Positions 47,655-56,186 of a DNA stretch of 64,000 bases are shown here, one piece after another (positions within the stretch are counted from its first letter, which is position 1; each line of letters opens with the position of its first letter). The DNA comes from JALOAR01 sp041649415 (lineage in GTDB: Bacteria > Patescibacteriota > Minisyncoccia > UBA6257 > Colwellbacteraceae): positions 62,001 to 126,000 of the forward strand of contig JBAZND010000001.1 in NCBI GenBank assembly GCA_041649415.1, given 5' to 3'. Both the position numbers and the translations under genes were made by a program. The notes beneath the pieces are model-generated. The model saw only the letters and a list, made by a program, of their open reading frames with translations, did not search any database and was not told where the DNA came from.

Positions 47655-47726
47655 AGCGAGAGACGGGAATCGAACCCGCGTATCCTGCTTGGAAGGCAGG
47701 CGCACTAGCCACTGTGCTACTCTCGC
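47655..47726 (-). tRNA. tRNA-Gly (anticodon TCC)
   Basis: Acceptor GCGAGAG/CTCTCGC, discriminator T, anticodon stem CCTGC/GCAGG with loop CTTCCAA (anticodon TCC), T-arm GCGGG-TTCGATT-CCCGT. CCA not encoded. Confidence 0.93.
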
Positions 47727-47754
47727 TTTAAAGTCAATCTAATAAAGCCCTGCC

Positions 47755-47958
47755 TTATTGTCCAGAAGTTGGCAAAGGCGGAGGGCCGTCCGGCCCTTCA
47801 ATATGCGGCGGCCCCATCGGATTTTTAAACAAAGACTTGATGTATGTCTCTTCGCTTCCGTTCTCCAAGACCAGATATGCGACAATTCCTCCTAATAAAA
47901 AGCAAACCAGTGCTGTCCCGATGAGCAAAACCGTCTTTTTTATCCCCATTCTTGCCAT
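47755..47958 (-). CDS. Small single-helix membrane protein (67 residues)
   Basis: MARMGIKKT is followed by one membrane helix (VLLIGTALVCFLLGGIVAYLVL) and a proline/glycine-rich outer tail (GPPHIEGPDGPPPLPTSGQ). Function unknown. A TATAAT box at 47971-47976 on the minus strand ends only 12 bp before the ATG, so the mRNA is nearly leaderless. It is divergent from the sigma-factor operon. Confidence 0.7.
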   Translation of the reverse strand: MARMGIKKTVLLIGTALVCFLLGGIVAYLVLENGSEETYIKSLFKNPMGPPHIEGPDGPPPLPTSGQ

Positions 47959-48080
47959 ATCTGCCCCATAATTATATAACAATCTGCTCCCGTTTTGATA
48001 AGATTAAACCGTGAGTGTCTTATTGATAAAATCCCTTATTAAACCCCTCTGTAACCCAGAGAGGCTCTTTTCCGTTTACT

Positions 48081-48620
48081 ATGTTAGAGGATGAGCGCAA
48101 ATTAATATTGGAAGCTAAAGGTGGGGAGGCTGAAGCTTTTGGACGGCTTTACGACTATTACCTTCCAGCGATATACCGCTTCATCCTTCTTAAAGTCGGC
48201 CAACGTGAGGAGGCTGAAGACCTTACCCACCAAGTTTTTTTGAAAGCATGGCAAAACATCTCGGGATTCACCGAAAGAGGCTTTCCTCTTTCAAGCTGGC
48301 TCTACCGAATTGCGAGAAATCTGATTGCCGACCGTTATAGAAAGACTCGCCCTTTTATAGGTATCAGTGAAGAGTTTGTTTCGGAGCAGCTCATCTTTCG
48401 TCCGGATACGACCAAACTGGACGACAAGAAAGACATCGCCCGAATAATGGACTCTCTACGCGAGCTAAAAGACGTTGAGCGAGACGTGGTTATAATGCGC
48501 TTCGTTGAAGATTTATCCGTCAAAGAAGTCGCTGAAGCCATAAATAAGTCCGAAGGAGCGGTTAAACTCATCCAGCATCGGGCTTTAAAAAGGATAAAAG
48601 AAATATTAGACGCAAAATAA
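48081..48620 (+). CDS. ECF-type RNA polymerase sigma factor
   Basis: 179 residues. Region 2: EAFGRLYDYYLPAIYRFILLKVGQREEAEDLTHQVFLKAWQNI (about 18-60) and SSWLYRIARNLIADRYRK; region 4: LRELKDVERDVVIMRFVEDLSVKEVAEAINKSEGAVKLIQHRALKRIKEIL (about 128-178). It directs transcription of a small regulon in response to envelope or other stress. The next gene starts 1 bp later and encodes a membrane protein that is probably its anti-sigma factor. Confidence 0.93.
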   Translation: MLEDERKLILEAKGGEAEAFGRLYDYYLPAIYRFILLKVGQREEAEDLTHQVFLKAWQNISGFTERGFPLSSWLYRIARNLIADRYRKTRPFIGISEEFVSEQLIFRPDTTKLDDKKDIARIMDSLRELKDVERDVVIMRFVEDLSVKEVAEAINKSEGAVKLIQHRALKRIKEILDAK

Positions 48621-48621
48621 A

Positions 48622-49092
48622 ATGGATCGCCTGACGGAAAAATTAAGACTGTTGCAGAATGTCGTTCCCAACGATGATTTTGCGTTTTCTACCAAATTTT
48701 CCATTCTGGCCTCCGCGCAATTGAGTCCTCGCGTTAAGTTTACTTTTACCGCTTCGCGATTTTGGGTTAGTTCCGCCGTTATGGTGGCTGTATTGCTTGT
48801 CACGATTTTAATTGGCAACATAAAAGCTCCTAGTGTCACGAAGTCTGTTTCGGAGATCGCCGCAATTGACTCGGTTGCCGCTTCATTTGAAGATGATATA
48901 GATATCACGCTCAAAGAAATCCGTTCTTATAGCGATTCGGCGGCTAAAACTTCCGTTGCTCTTTATGAAGCGTCATCAAGCGAGCCGTATCATATCAACC
49001 CTTCTCTCATTAAAAAGGAGTTTGACACGTTAAACGTTACCCTTCCCGACCCGGAAGAGGCTAATAAGCTCCTTGAAGAAGCTATTTTCTAA
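48622..49092 (+). CDS. Single-pass membrane protein, candidate anti-sigma factor
   Basis: 156 residues: an N-terminal cytoplasmic part of about 50 residues (MDRLTEKLRLLQNVVPNDDF), one membrane helix (WVSSAVMVAVLLVTILIG, about 50-67) and an outer part of about 90 residues without Cys. Position directly after an ECF sigma gene and topology fit an anti-sigma factor; no zinc-binding HxxxCxxC motif is present, so this rests on context. Overlap or near-contact with the next gene suggests one transcript. Confidence 0.7.
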   Translation: MDRLTEKLRLLQNVVPNDDFAFSTKFSILASAQLSPRVKFTFTASRFWVSSAVMVAVLLVTILIGNIKAPSVTKSVSEIAAIDSVAASFEDDIDITLKEIRSYSDSAAKTSVALYEASSSEPYHINPSLIKKEFDTLNVTLPDPEEANKLLEEAIF

Positions 49093-49102
49093 AATAAACA
49101 TA

Positions 49103-49963
49103 ATGAATATATCGCAAAATAAAATTAAGTTCCCCTCCGTCTTCGCCGCCATAATGATTCTCGCCATTCCGAGTGTCTCATACGCCTCAGATCTCTCTTC
49201 CGCTACGGAAAATTTAAACACAAGCACAAATCAGCTTATTGAAGCCAAAGATGGCGCCGATATAAACGTTTTATCCGCGGAGGAGGAACTGTCCTATCGC
49301 AGAAAAGTTGTATCAGATGCCCTCACTCTTTCCTATAAAGAAATTGAATCTGCGCGTGAAAAGCTTGATGCAACAAGTCTTGATGAAAAAAGCGATTCGG
49401 GGAAAATTCGTTCTGCCATCCTTCTGTGGCTTGAAGAAGAAGAAAAATATTTTAAGGGGGCAGAAGACGAATTGACTTCTGAAAGTCTGGACCTTGAAGG
49501 TATTAAAGATCTGGCAAGAGACATTAAGGCTCACCGCGACGATAATTACAATAAGAAACTTGCGGACGCCCTAGATTTTATTTTTGCGCTTGAAGCATCA
49601 AGACTTACGGATACTGCGACCGATAGATGGAATAAGATTGATACCGACCTTAAAAAATTGGAGAAAGCCGGACTTATCAAAAAAGATTTATTTAGCGCCG
49701 ATATGACAGAAGCGAAGAAAATGATTGACGGCGCGAGAGCCCTTATAGAAAAAGCTCTGTCCTCTTCGGTAAAGATCTATCTTCCCGCTCCCGAAGAAGA
49801 GAATCAGGAAGTCACGGAAAATAATAATGAAATCGTGATTGAAGAAGAAGAAATCCCTTCCGCCCGAGATCTTTTCGAAGCGGCAATTGTTAATCTTAAA
49901 TCGGCTTATGGTGAATTTGTTAAAATAAGCACTGCCGTTAAAAAACTGCTTAGACTTCCTTAA
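49103..49963 (+). CDS. Secreted helical protein of the sigma-factor operon
   Basis: 286 residues with a signal peptide (KIKFPSVFAAIMILAIPSVS, cleavage after YA near residue 30) and a mature part made almost entirely of charged amphipathic helices (DLSSATENLNTSTNQLIEAK, SYKEIESAREKLDATSLDEK, LEEEEKYFKGAEDELTSESL). An acidic low-complexity linker (EENQEVTENNNEIVIEEEEI) separates a last helical segment. Resembles DUF5667-like envelope proteins in style, but I do not assign a family. Start at ATG 49103; an earlier TTG at 49073 overlaps the previous gene. It is the third gene of the sigma operon and may be its sensor or target. Confidence 0.72.
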   Translation: MNISQNKIKFPSVFAAIMILAIPSVSYASDLSSATENLNTSTNQLIEAKDGADINVLSAEEELSYRRKVVSDALTLSYKEIESAREKLDATSLDEKSDSGKIRSAILLWLEEEEKYFKGAEDELTSESLDLEGIKDLARDIKAHRDDNYNKKLADALDFIFALEASRLTDTATDRWNKIDTDLKKLEKAGLIKKDLFSADMTEAKKMIDGARALIEKALSSSVKIYLPAPEEENQEVTENNNEIVIEEEEIPSARDLFEAAIVNLKSAYGEFVKISTAVKKLLRLP

Positions 49964-49972
49964 TCAGAAATT

Positions 49973-50012
49973 AAACAAAAACCGCTCTGTTTCTAATGGG
50001 CGGTTTTTGTTT
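49973..50012 (+). terminator. Intrinsic terminator (bidirectional)
   Basis: AAACAAAAACCGC (49973-49985) pairs with GCGGTTTTTGTTT (50000-50012). Ends the sigma operon and, read on the minus strand, the HU gene. Confidence 0.87.
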
Positions 50013-50029
50013 AACGTATTTCTCTAAAT

Positions 50030-50305
50030 CTATTGAACAGCCTCCTTCAGAAGTTTTCCTGCCCTAAATTTGGGTTTAACGGAAGCGGCTATCTGGATTT
50101 TTTCTCCAGTCTTTGGGTTGACTCCCATTCTTGCCGCTCTTCTTGCGACTCTGAATGTCCCAAAACCGGTTATGGCGACGTCCTCGCCGCGACTCATGGC
50201 TTTTACTATGCCGTCAAAAACCGCTTGAACGGCCTGATCGGCCTGTTTCTTCGTTTCAATCTGCGCGGCATTCATTACCGCTTCAACAAGATCCTGCTTT
50301 TTCAT
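50030..50305 (-). CDS. hup: HU-family DNA-binding protein
   Basis: 91-residue nucleoid protein: MKKQDLVEAVMNAAQ at the start, DGIVKAMSRGEDVAITGFGTFRVARRAARMGVNPKTGEKIQI (body plus the DNA-inserting arm with NPKTGE) and VKPKFRAGKLLKEAV at the end. Start at 50303-50305; the frame extends upstream without homology. Confidence 0.96.
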   Translation of the reverse strand: MKKQDLVEAVMNAAQIETKKQADQAVQAVFDGIVKAMSRGEDVAITGFGTFRVARRAARMGVNPKTGEKIQIAASVKPKFRAGKLLKEAVQ

Positions 50306-50382
50306 AATGTTCTTGATTCTGGTTGGTCGACCTTTAAACCTAAGAAAATGATACCAAATAGGTTTATTTTCCACAATAAACC

Positions 50383-51906
50383 CTATCTTGCGTATTCAAC
50401 CGCTCTCACCTCCCTGATAATTGTCACTTTTATGCCTCCCGGGTATTTCATTTCCGATTCTATCTTGGAAGCGATGTTTTTAGCGAGCTGTAATGCCCCG
50501 AAATCGTCGATTTTCTCGGGTGTTACGAACACTCTAAGCTCCCGGCCAGCAGAAACCGCATAAGAGCTCTTAACTCCATCAAACGAGGAGGCCACTTTTT
50601 CTAAATCCTCCAGTCTCTTAACGTATTGCTCAAGCGTCCCCCGTCTTGCCCCCGGCCTCGCCGCTGAAATAATATCGGCCGTCGTGACTATAAAAGCTTC
50701 CGGACTCGCGAACGGATAATCGTCGTGATGGGATTGCATTGCCTCAATCACTTTTTGGTCAACGTCATATTTCTTAAGGATTTTTATTCCCAGATCAACG
50801 TGATTTCCGGCTACCTCGTAGTCAATCGCCTTGCCTATATCGTGCAAGAGCGCTCCCTTTTTGGCTATTTCGGCATTAACGCCAAGTTCCTCGGCCATCA
50901 TGCCGGCGATAAACGCCACCTCTATTGAGTGAGTAAGCGCGTTTTGTCCGTAACTCGTCCTAAAATGCAGCCTGCCCAAAAGATGGACGATTTCCTTCGG
51001 GAGATTTAGTATTCCTACTTCATACACCGCTTCTTCCCCAATTTCTTGAGTTCTTTTATCAATTTCAAGCCGAGCTTCTTCGGCCTTCTCTTCAATCTTC
51101 GCCGGTTGGATTCTCCCATCCTGGATGAGCTTCTCAAGTGTCAACCTTGCCACTTCCCTTCTCACGGGGTCAAAAGACGAAATGAGAATCGTGTCCGGCG
51201 TTTCGTCAATCACAAACTCTACACCCGTTATCCTTTCAAGCGTTCTTATATTCCGACCCTCTCGTCCGATTATTTTACCTTTAAGGTCTTCGCTCGGAAG
51301 AGTAAACGGCGTAGTGGTAATGTCTGATATGTGCGTCCGAGAATATCTCTGGAGGGCGGTTGTAATAATATCCAGGCCTTTTTTCTCTATCTCCTCTTTC
51401 TTCTCTCGCTCCATTGTTTTAAGTATGTCTACGAGCTCCTCTTTATGATCTTCTTCCATTTGAGCCAATAGTCTCTTTTTTGCTTCTTCGGGCGTTAATT
51501 TGCTTATTTTGGAAAGCTCTTGAGATACCGATTGTTTCGTATTTTTAATTTCCTCCGATTCGCGCGCCAAATCTTCCGAAAGACTTTTGAGCTCATCTGA
51601 TTTCTGTCTTAAGCCGGCTTCGTCTTTATCCAAAAGATCTTCTTTTTTTAAGAGTCTTTCTTCCGTGCGTTCAATTGCTGTTTTTCTCTCTTTTTCTTCT
51701 CTCTTTGCCTCATCCAAAATAGACTCGGCTTTTCTTTCCGCCTTGCTGATTTCTTCCTTTACTTTTAGCTCCGCTTCTTCGAACTTACGCTTTATCTGCT
51801 GCTCTATAGAATTCGCTGATCTGGCCGCCGCTCGCTGCCTTAATAGATAACCCAGAAACCCGCCAAGCAGGAGTCCTCCTGCAGCGAGTGCAATTTGATA
51901 AATCAT
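50383..51906 (-). CDS. rny: Ribonuclease Y
   Basis: Membrane-anchored endoribonuclease that starts mRNA decay. 507 residues: N-terminal membrane helix (IALAAGGLLLGGFLGYLL), long coiled coil (to about 175), KH domain (KGKIIGREGRNIRTLERITGVEFVIDETPD) and HD domain (ALTHSIEVAFIAGMMAEELG, GALLHDIGKAID, SHHDDYPF, TTADIISAARPGARR). Complete. Divergent from gpmI. Confidence 0.96.
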   Translation of the reverse strand: MIYQIALAAGGLLLGGFLGYLLRQRAAARSANSIEQQIKRKFEEAELKVKEEISKAERKAESILDEAKREEKERKTAIERTEERLLKKEDLLDKDEAGLRQKSDELKSLSEDLARESEEIKNTKQSVSQELSKISKLTPEEAKKRLLAQMEEDHKEELVDILKTMEREKKEEIEKKGLDIITTALQRYSRTHISDITTTPFTLPSEDLKGKIIGREGRNIRTLERITGVEFVIDETPDTILISSFDPVRREVARLTLEKLIQDGRIQPAKIEEKAEEARLEIDKRTQEIGEEAVYEVGILNLPKEIVHLLGRLHFRTSYGQNALTHSIEVAFIAGMMAEELGVNAEIAKKGALLHDIGKAIDYEVAGNHVDLGIKILKKYDVDQKVIEAMQSHHDDYPFASPEAFIVTTADIISAARPGARRGTLEQYVKRLEDLEKVASSFDGVKSSYAVSAGRELRVFVTPEKIDDFGALQLAKNIASKIESEMKYPGGIKVTIIREVRAVEYAR

Positions 51907-51967
51907 AGGATAAAATTGAAATGTTGGTTTTTATGACCTTCACTCCGTAAATACTAATACACGTTAT

Positions 51968-53482
51968 ATGCCCGACACAAATGTTAAGAAATTGGCTCTC
52001 GTTATCCTTGATGGCTGGGGAATTGGCCAAAAAAACAACACAAACCCTTTATATACCGCGAATCTTCCCAATTTAGCCCAAATTAAATCATTTTTCCCCT
52101 GTCTTAGCCTCCAAGCCGGGGGACTGGCCGTCGGTCTTCCATGGAACGAAGAAGGAAACAGCGAGATAGGACACCTGACAATTAGCGCTGGCCGGATTGT
52201 TTACCAAAGCGTCGCTCAAATTGACACACTTATAAACAATGGCTCTTTTTTAAAAAATCCCGCGCTCCTAAAAGCCTTTGAAGTCGCAAGGCAACGCGGA
52301 TCCTCCGTATGCTTTTCAGGGCTTTTGGGAACCGGCATAACCCACTCTTCCTTGAAGCATCTGCTCACACTTATCGGCATGGCTGAAAGGTTCGGTATAA
52401 ACTACAAGCTTCACCTTTTCACCGATGGTCGAGATGGTCCGCCAAAAGAAGGACTTAAATTGCTCGCCGAGTTACCTGAAGAAAAAATTGGCAGCATTTC
52501 CGGCCGGTTTTATGCAATGGATAGAGACGGCCATTTGGATAGGACATCACTCGCCTTTAAAGCCATGACTTCCGAAGATGGCATTTCCGATTCGCCTTCC
52601 GACTATTTTAGAAAAGTGTATTCCTCCGGCACCACTGATGAATTTATTCGCCCCGCATCCTTTGGTAAAAATCTTTCTATAAACGCCTCCGACTCAATTA
52701 TTTTCTTCAATTTTCGGAAAGACCGAATGAAGCAAATTTCCGCAATGTTTCGCAAATCCTTTCCCGAAACCGAAATGGTTTCATTCGCCGAATATGAACC
52801 TATGAATGGCATTCCGGCTGCCTTTAATTTGGAAACTATCGTGAATCCTTTGCCGAAAATCCTTGCTGATGCAGGATTAGTGCAACTTCGCGTGGCGGAA
52901 AGCGAGAAAAAAGCCCATGTTACCTACTTCTTTAATGGCGAGGAGGAAGAGCCGTTCCCAAATGAATTCCGAGTAATAATTCCCTCGAGAAAAGTCGCTC
53001 ATCACGACCAGTTTCCCGAAATGATGGCCGATGAAATAACAACCCGCGTTACTGCCGCAATTGAGGAAAGATCATACGGCTTCATTCTCGTAAATTACGC
53101 CAACCCCGATATCATCGCTCACACGGGTAATTTTGATGCCACCGTCAAAGCCGCCGAAATAGTGGACAGGGAAATAGGTTTAATAGCAGACGCGTGCCTT
53201 CGAACGGGAACCATTCTTGTTATAACGTCCGATCATGGCAATGCCGAACAGCTGATCAATTCTCAAACCGGTGAAAGAGACACGAAGCACAACGCAAATC
53301 CCGTCCCGCTCATTGTCCTAGACGCTCCATTTAAAAGAACTAGAGGGGCCGAAGAAATAGGGGAAAACGAAAATGCGATTGTGGGGTCTCTCTGCGACAT
53401 CGCCCCGACAATCCTGAAATTAATGAGCATCAGAAAACCGGCGGAAATGACCGGCCAAGATTTAACTTCGTATCTCAAATGA
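51968..53482 (+). CDS. gpmI: 2,3-bisphosphoglycerate-independent phosphoglycerate mutase
   Basis: Interconverts 3- and 2-phosphoglycerate in glycolysis. 504 residues: LVILDGWGIG (metal site), GNSEIGHLTISAGRIVYQ with the phosphoserine Ser near residue 64, LFTDGRDGPP, GRFYAMDRDGHLDR, FFNFRKDRMKQ, HHDQFPEMMADEIT, VNYANPDIIAHTGNFDATVKAAEIVD and ITSDHGNAEQL. 61 bp from rny, transcribed the other way. Confidence 0.95.
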   Translation: MPDTNVKKLALVILDGWGIGQKNNTNPLYTANLPNLAQIKSFFPCLSLQAGGLAVGLPWNEEGNSEIGHLTISAGRIVYQSVAQIDTLINNGSFLKNPALLKAFEVARQRGSSVCFSGLLGTGITHSSLKHLLTLIGMAERFGINYKLHLFTDGRDGPPKEGLKLLAELPEEKIGSISGRFYAMDRDGHLDRTSLAFKAMTSEDGISDSPSDYFRKVYSSGTTDEFIRPASFGKNLSINASDSIIFFNFRKDRMKQISAMFRKSFPETEMVSFAEYEPMNGIPAAFNLETIVNPLPKILADAGLVQLRVAESEKKAHVTYFFNGEEEEPFPNEFRVIIPSRKVAHHDQFPEMMADEITTRVTAAIEERSYGFILVNYANPDIIAHTGNFDATVKAAEIVDREIGLIADACLRTGTILVITSDHGNAEQLINSQTGERDTKHNANPVPLIVLDAPFKRTRGAEEIGENENAIVGSLCDIAPTILKLMSIRKPAEMTGQDLTSYLK

Positions 53483-53838
53483 ACTTCATCGGAAAAAGCA
53501 TAATCATCGCTCTTGTGAATATGGGAGGCATTTACCTTGCAGAGAGATTTATCCCAGGGTTCAGCGCGCCGACCGGTATCTATTCTCTTGCCGTTATTGC
53601 TCTTATTTTTACGGGCCTGAATCTTGTCATCAAACCGTTGCTAAAACTCGCTCTTAAGCCAATAGCGTGGCTCACCTTCGGCCTTTCTTCCCTTGCCATA
53701 AATATGGGTCTTCTATTCGTCCTTGATTATTTGAGGGAGGACGTTATTATTAACGGACTGGTTCCCCTAATTCTTGGAACCCTTCTTATTAGTTTTGTTA
53801 ATCTGATATGCGAGCGATTGATATTGCCCAAATCGTAA
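53479..53838 (+). CDS. Phage-holin-family (superfamily IV) membrane protein
   Basis: 119 residues with four membrane helices (ALVNMGGIYLAERFIPGF, YSLAVIALIFTGLNLVI, IAWLTFGLSSLAINMGLLFVL, GLVPLILGTLLISFVNLI). The pattern NLVIKPLLKLALKPIAWLTFG is typical of the 'phage holin family / DUF360' proteins widespread in bacterial chromosomes; the name does not imply a phage origin. It overlaps gpmI by 4 bp and secG by 31 bp. Confidence 0.83.
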   Translation: MNFIGKSIIIALVNMGGIYLAERFIPGFSAPTGIYSLAVIALIFTGLNLVIKPLLKLALKPIAWLTFGLSSLAINMGLLFVLDYLREDVIINGLVPLILGTLLISFVNLICERLILPKS

Positions 53839-54023
53839 TACCGGTGATAGTTATAGCCCTAGTGCTCATCCAAGACCGTTCGTCGGGAATTGGCGGCATA
53901 TTTGGCGGAGGAGGAGAATCTTTTTATCAAAAAAGGCGGGGTTTGGAGAATGTCGTCCTTTTGGCTACCGCTTTTTTCATCGTCCTCTTCGTAATCCTTT
54001 CTATTCTGAAACTTGTTCTATAG
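53808..54023 (+). CDS. secG: Preprotein translocase subunit SecG
   Basis: 71 residues, two membrane helices with the family loop between them: IAQIVIPVIVIALVLIQDRSSGIGGIFGGGGESFYQKRRGLENVVLLATAFFIVLF, shown here in parts: VLIQDRSSGIGG, GGGESFYQKRRGLE, ENVVLLATAFFIVLFV. Start at the ATG 53808 inside the holin-like gene. Confidence 0.92.
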   Translation: MRAIDIAQIVIPVIVIALVLIQDRSSGIGGIFGGGGESFYQKRRGLENVVLLATAFFIVLFVILSILKLVL

Positions 54024-55566
54024 GTTTCTAAAACTTTTGAAAGCGCTGACCCGAAAAGAGATTGTTATAATAATCGCCATCTTCGCGGTGCTTGTTGTTT
54101 CTGCCATTCTCTACATCGGTTACGTTATTAGCGTAAAGACTATTCCCGTCGCCGCCTATGGCGGAACATGGCACGAGGGAGTGGTAGGCCAACCGATGTT
54201 TATAAACCCCGTCATTTCAAGTAATGAAACTGATCACGATATTTCAAAACTCGTTTTTGATGATTTGGAAGGACTTAGTGAAAGCATCAAACCCGACCCA
54301 CTGCTCAAAGAATGGACCATACGTTTAAAGGAGGGTCTTAAGTGGAGCGACGGCGCGAAAATAACGAGCGACGACGTAATATTCACGTTTGACACTATAA
54401 CCAATCCCGAATCTCGCTCTCCGTTTTCCGCAAGTTTTGACGGAGCGAGAGTGGAACGAGTAAGCGAGTTGGAAATTAAATTCATTCTCCCTTCTTCGTA
54501 CGTGTTTTTTGAAAAAACCCTCAAAGGATTGAATGTTATACCGAAGCATATATTCGGAGGCATTCCTCCGGCGAATTTCGGCCTTTCCTCCTATGCTCGC
54601 GAACCGATAGGGTCGGGACCTTATAAATTTAACTCATACAAAAAAGAGAAAGACGGATTTATCAGCGAGTATGTTCTTGTTTCAAACAAGAACTATCACG
54701 GTAAAGCCCCTTATATCAAAGAATTCACGTTCAATTTTTACACCGACGAAACCCGTTTGATTAAAGCTTTCAATAACGGCGATATTGACGGCTTCCCTGT
54801 TTCCGATCCGGCGCTTCTTTCGGAAATCTCCGTAATTAAAACCGTGTATCCCATTAAAAGTGCGAGATATTACGCCGTCTTCCTGAATTCCGGTTTGGTA
54901 CCGCAATTCCGCGACTTATCTTTACGCTCTCTTATGTCCTCACTCGTTCCTCGGAATGAAATAGTAAACGGCATATTTAAAGGCTTTGCCACGCCCGCTT
55001 TTGGTCCATTCAAGGAAAGTGTAGCGGCCACTGCTTCTGCCGCGAATTCTCTTTCGGAATTGGAATTCAGGCTTACCGTCCCCGATATTCCCCCTCTATC
55101 CGACATGGCTCTTAAACTGGAAGAATCTTGGGAAAATGGCGGAGCTTCGGTCAACATCTCTTCTCTTAGATCCGCAGATATTCAGGAATCCATCAGAAAC
55201 AGAGACTACGAAGCGCTTCTTTTCGGAAATATATTGAATGTTCCGGATGATCTCTATTCCTTTTGGCATTCCTCAAAACGGTTTTATCCGGGTTTGAATC
55301 TCGCCTTATTCAACAACCGAGAAGCCGATTCAATCATGGAAGATATTCGTTCCGAAGCCGACTCCGAAGTCAGAGATGTCTTGCTTCAAAGACTGTCCTC
55401 CGTTATAACGAATAACATCGGAGCTATTTTTATAGTCTCCCCCGATTATCTTTACGTTGCTTCTCCCCGTCTAAAAGGATTTGCCGCCGAAACAGCCACC
55501 ACCTCTTCCGACAGACTAAACGACGTTGAGTCGTGGTATATAAACACTAACCGCAAATTTAAGTAA
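54013..55566 (+). CDS. Peptide-type ABC transporter solute-binding protein (family 5), membrane-tethered
   Basis: 517 residues. An N-terminal membrane helix (IVIIIAIFAVLVVSAILYIG) takes the place of a lipoprotein signal. The extracytoplasmic part follows SBP family 5: GQPMFINPVISSNETDHDI, LVFDDLEGLSESI, WTIRLKEGLKWSDGAKITSDDVIFTFDTI, PIGSGPYKFNSY and RYYAVFLNSG. It probably binds peptides or similar solutes; no permease or ATPase gene is nearby. The start is uncertain: TTG at 54013 overlaps secG, another TTG is at 54037. Confidence 0.85.
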   Translation: MFYRFLKLLKALTRKEIVIIIAIFAVLVVSAILYIGYVISVKTIPVAAYGGTWHEGVVGQPMFINPVISSNETDHDISKLVFDDLEGLSESIKPDPLLKEWTIRLKEGLKWSDGAKITSDDVIFTFDTITNPESRSPFSASFDGARVERVSELEIKFILPSSYVFFEKTLKGLNVIPKHIFGGIPPANFGLSSYAREPIGSGPYKFNSYKKEKDGFISEYVLVSNKNYHGKAPYIKEFTFNFYTDETRLIKAFNNGDIDGFPVSDPALLSEISVIKTVYPIKSARYYAVFLNSGLVPQFRDLSLRSLMSSLVPRNEIVNGIFKGFATPAFGPFKESVAATASAANSLSELEFRLTVPDIPPLSDMALKLEESWENGGASVNISSLRSADIQESIRNRDYEALLFGNILNVPDDLYSFWHSSKRFYPGLNLALFNNREADSIMEDIRSEADSEVRDVLLQRLSSVITNNIGAIFIVSPDYLYVASPRLKGFAAETATTSSDRLNDVESWYINTNRKFK

Positions 55567-55904
55567 TGAACCTTAAAGATTTTAAGAGAAAAGCCAAACT
55601 TATAAGGGATAACGATGTGTATCAAGTATATGATCTCAAAGAGCTTGAAAATTTGACTCTTTCCCTTACAGAGCTTAAGCCTCACAAGTCCACGACTGGA
55701 CATTCCCACAACACTGCCGATGAAATATACATCTTCATATCGGGGAAAGGAGAGGTGGAAATTGGCGGCTCGCGAGAAAAAGTTATAAAGGGAGATGTTT
55801 TATTGGTTCCCCGCGGTAATTTTCACAGAGTTTGGAACATCGGATGGCAACCGCTAAAATTCTGGGCTATATTTGAAAAATACGAAGGGAGAGGTTTAGA
55901 ATAG
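55566..55904 (+). CDS. Cupin-domain protein (second)
   Basis: 112-residue single cupin with a full metal site: TGHSHNTADEIYIFISGKGEVEIG (His, His, Glu; motif 1) and VPRGNFHRVWN (His; motif 2). Similar proteins are often labelled mannose-6-phosphate isomerase-like or sugar-phosphate isomerases; substrate unknown. Its ATG overlaps the stop of the solute-binding protein (TAATG). Confidence 0.88.
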   Translation: MNLKDFKRKAKLIRDNDVYQVYDLKELENLTLSLTELKPHKSTTGHSHNTADEIYIFISGKGEVEIGGSREKVIKGDVLLVPRGNFHRVWNIGWQPLKFWAIFEKYEGRGLE

Positions 55905-55915
55905 CTCCCTTCTCG

Positions 55916-55997
55916 GCCGAGATGGCGAAATTGGTAGACGCACTAGCTTCAGGTGCTAGCGCCGCAAGGCATAGGAGTTCGAATCTCCTTCTCGGCA
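55916..55997 (+). tRNA. tRNA-Leu (anticodon CAG)
   Basis: Class II tRNA: acceptor GCCGAGA/TCTCGGC, discriminator A, anticodon stem CTAGC/GCTAG with loop TTCAGGT (anticodon CAG), variable arm GCGCCGCAAGGC-like, T-arm with TTCGAAT loop. CCA not encoded. Confidence 0.93.
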
Positions 55998-56186
55998 CAA
56001 AGTAAAAACACACAATCAAAATAATCGTGAGTTTATACTTCAACAACAAAGAGAAGATTTAAATATTGAGTGGCCTGCCCGCTCCTATTTACCGACAGGC
56101 AAAGGCAGACAGAAGTTGGGCGCGCGTCATAAACGGCCCCCGCATAGAAAAATTCTTCCCTTAGCAATAAAAACGTAAACAAAATT

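Noticed and set aside
53479..53838. The holin-like gene as evidence for a prophage
   Set aside because: This membrane family is common in bacterial chromosomes, and its neighbours are gpmI and secG; no phage genes are near.
56040..56160. GC-rich patch with CCTGCC...GACAGGCAAAGGCAG before rnj, possibly a dispersed repeat
   Set aside because: Only one copy is seen in the window, and the short GCCTG/CAGGC pairing is too weak to call a repeat family or a terminator.
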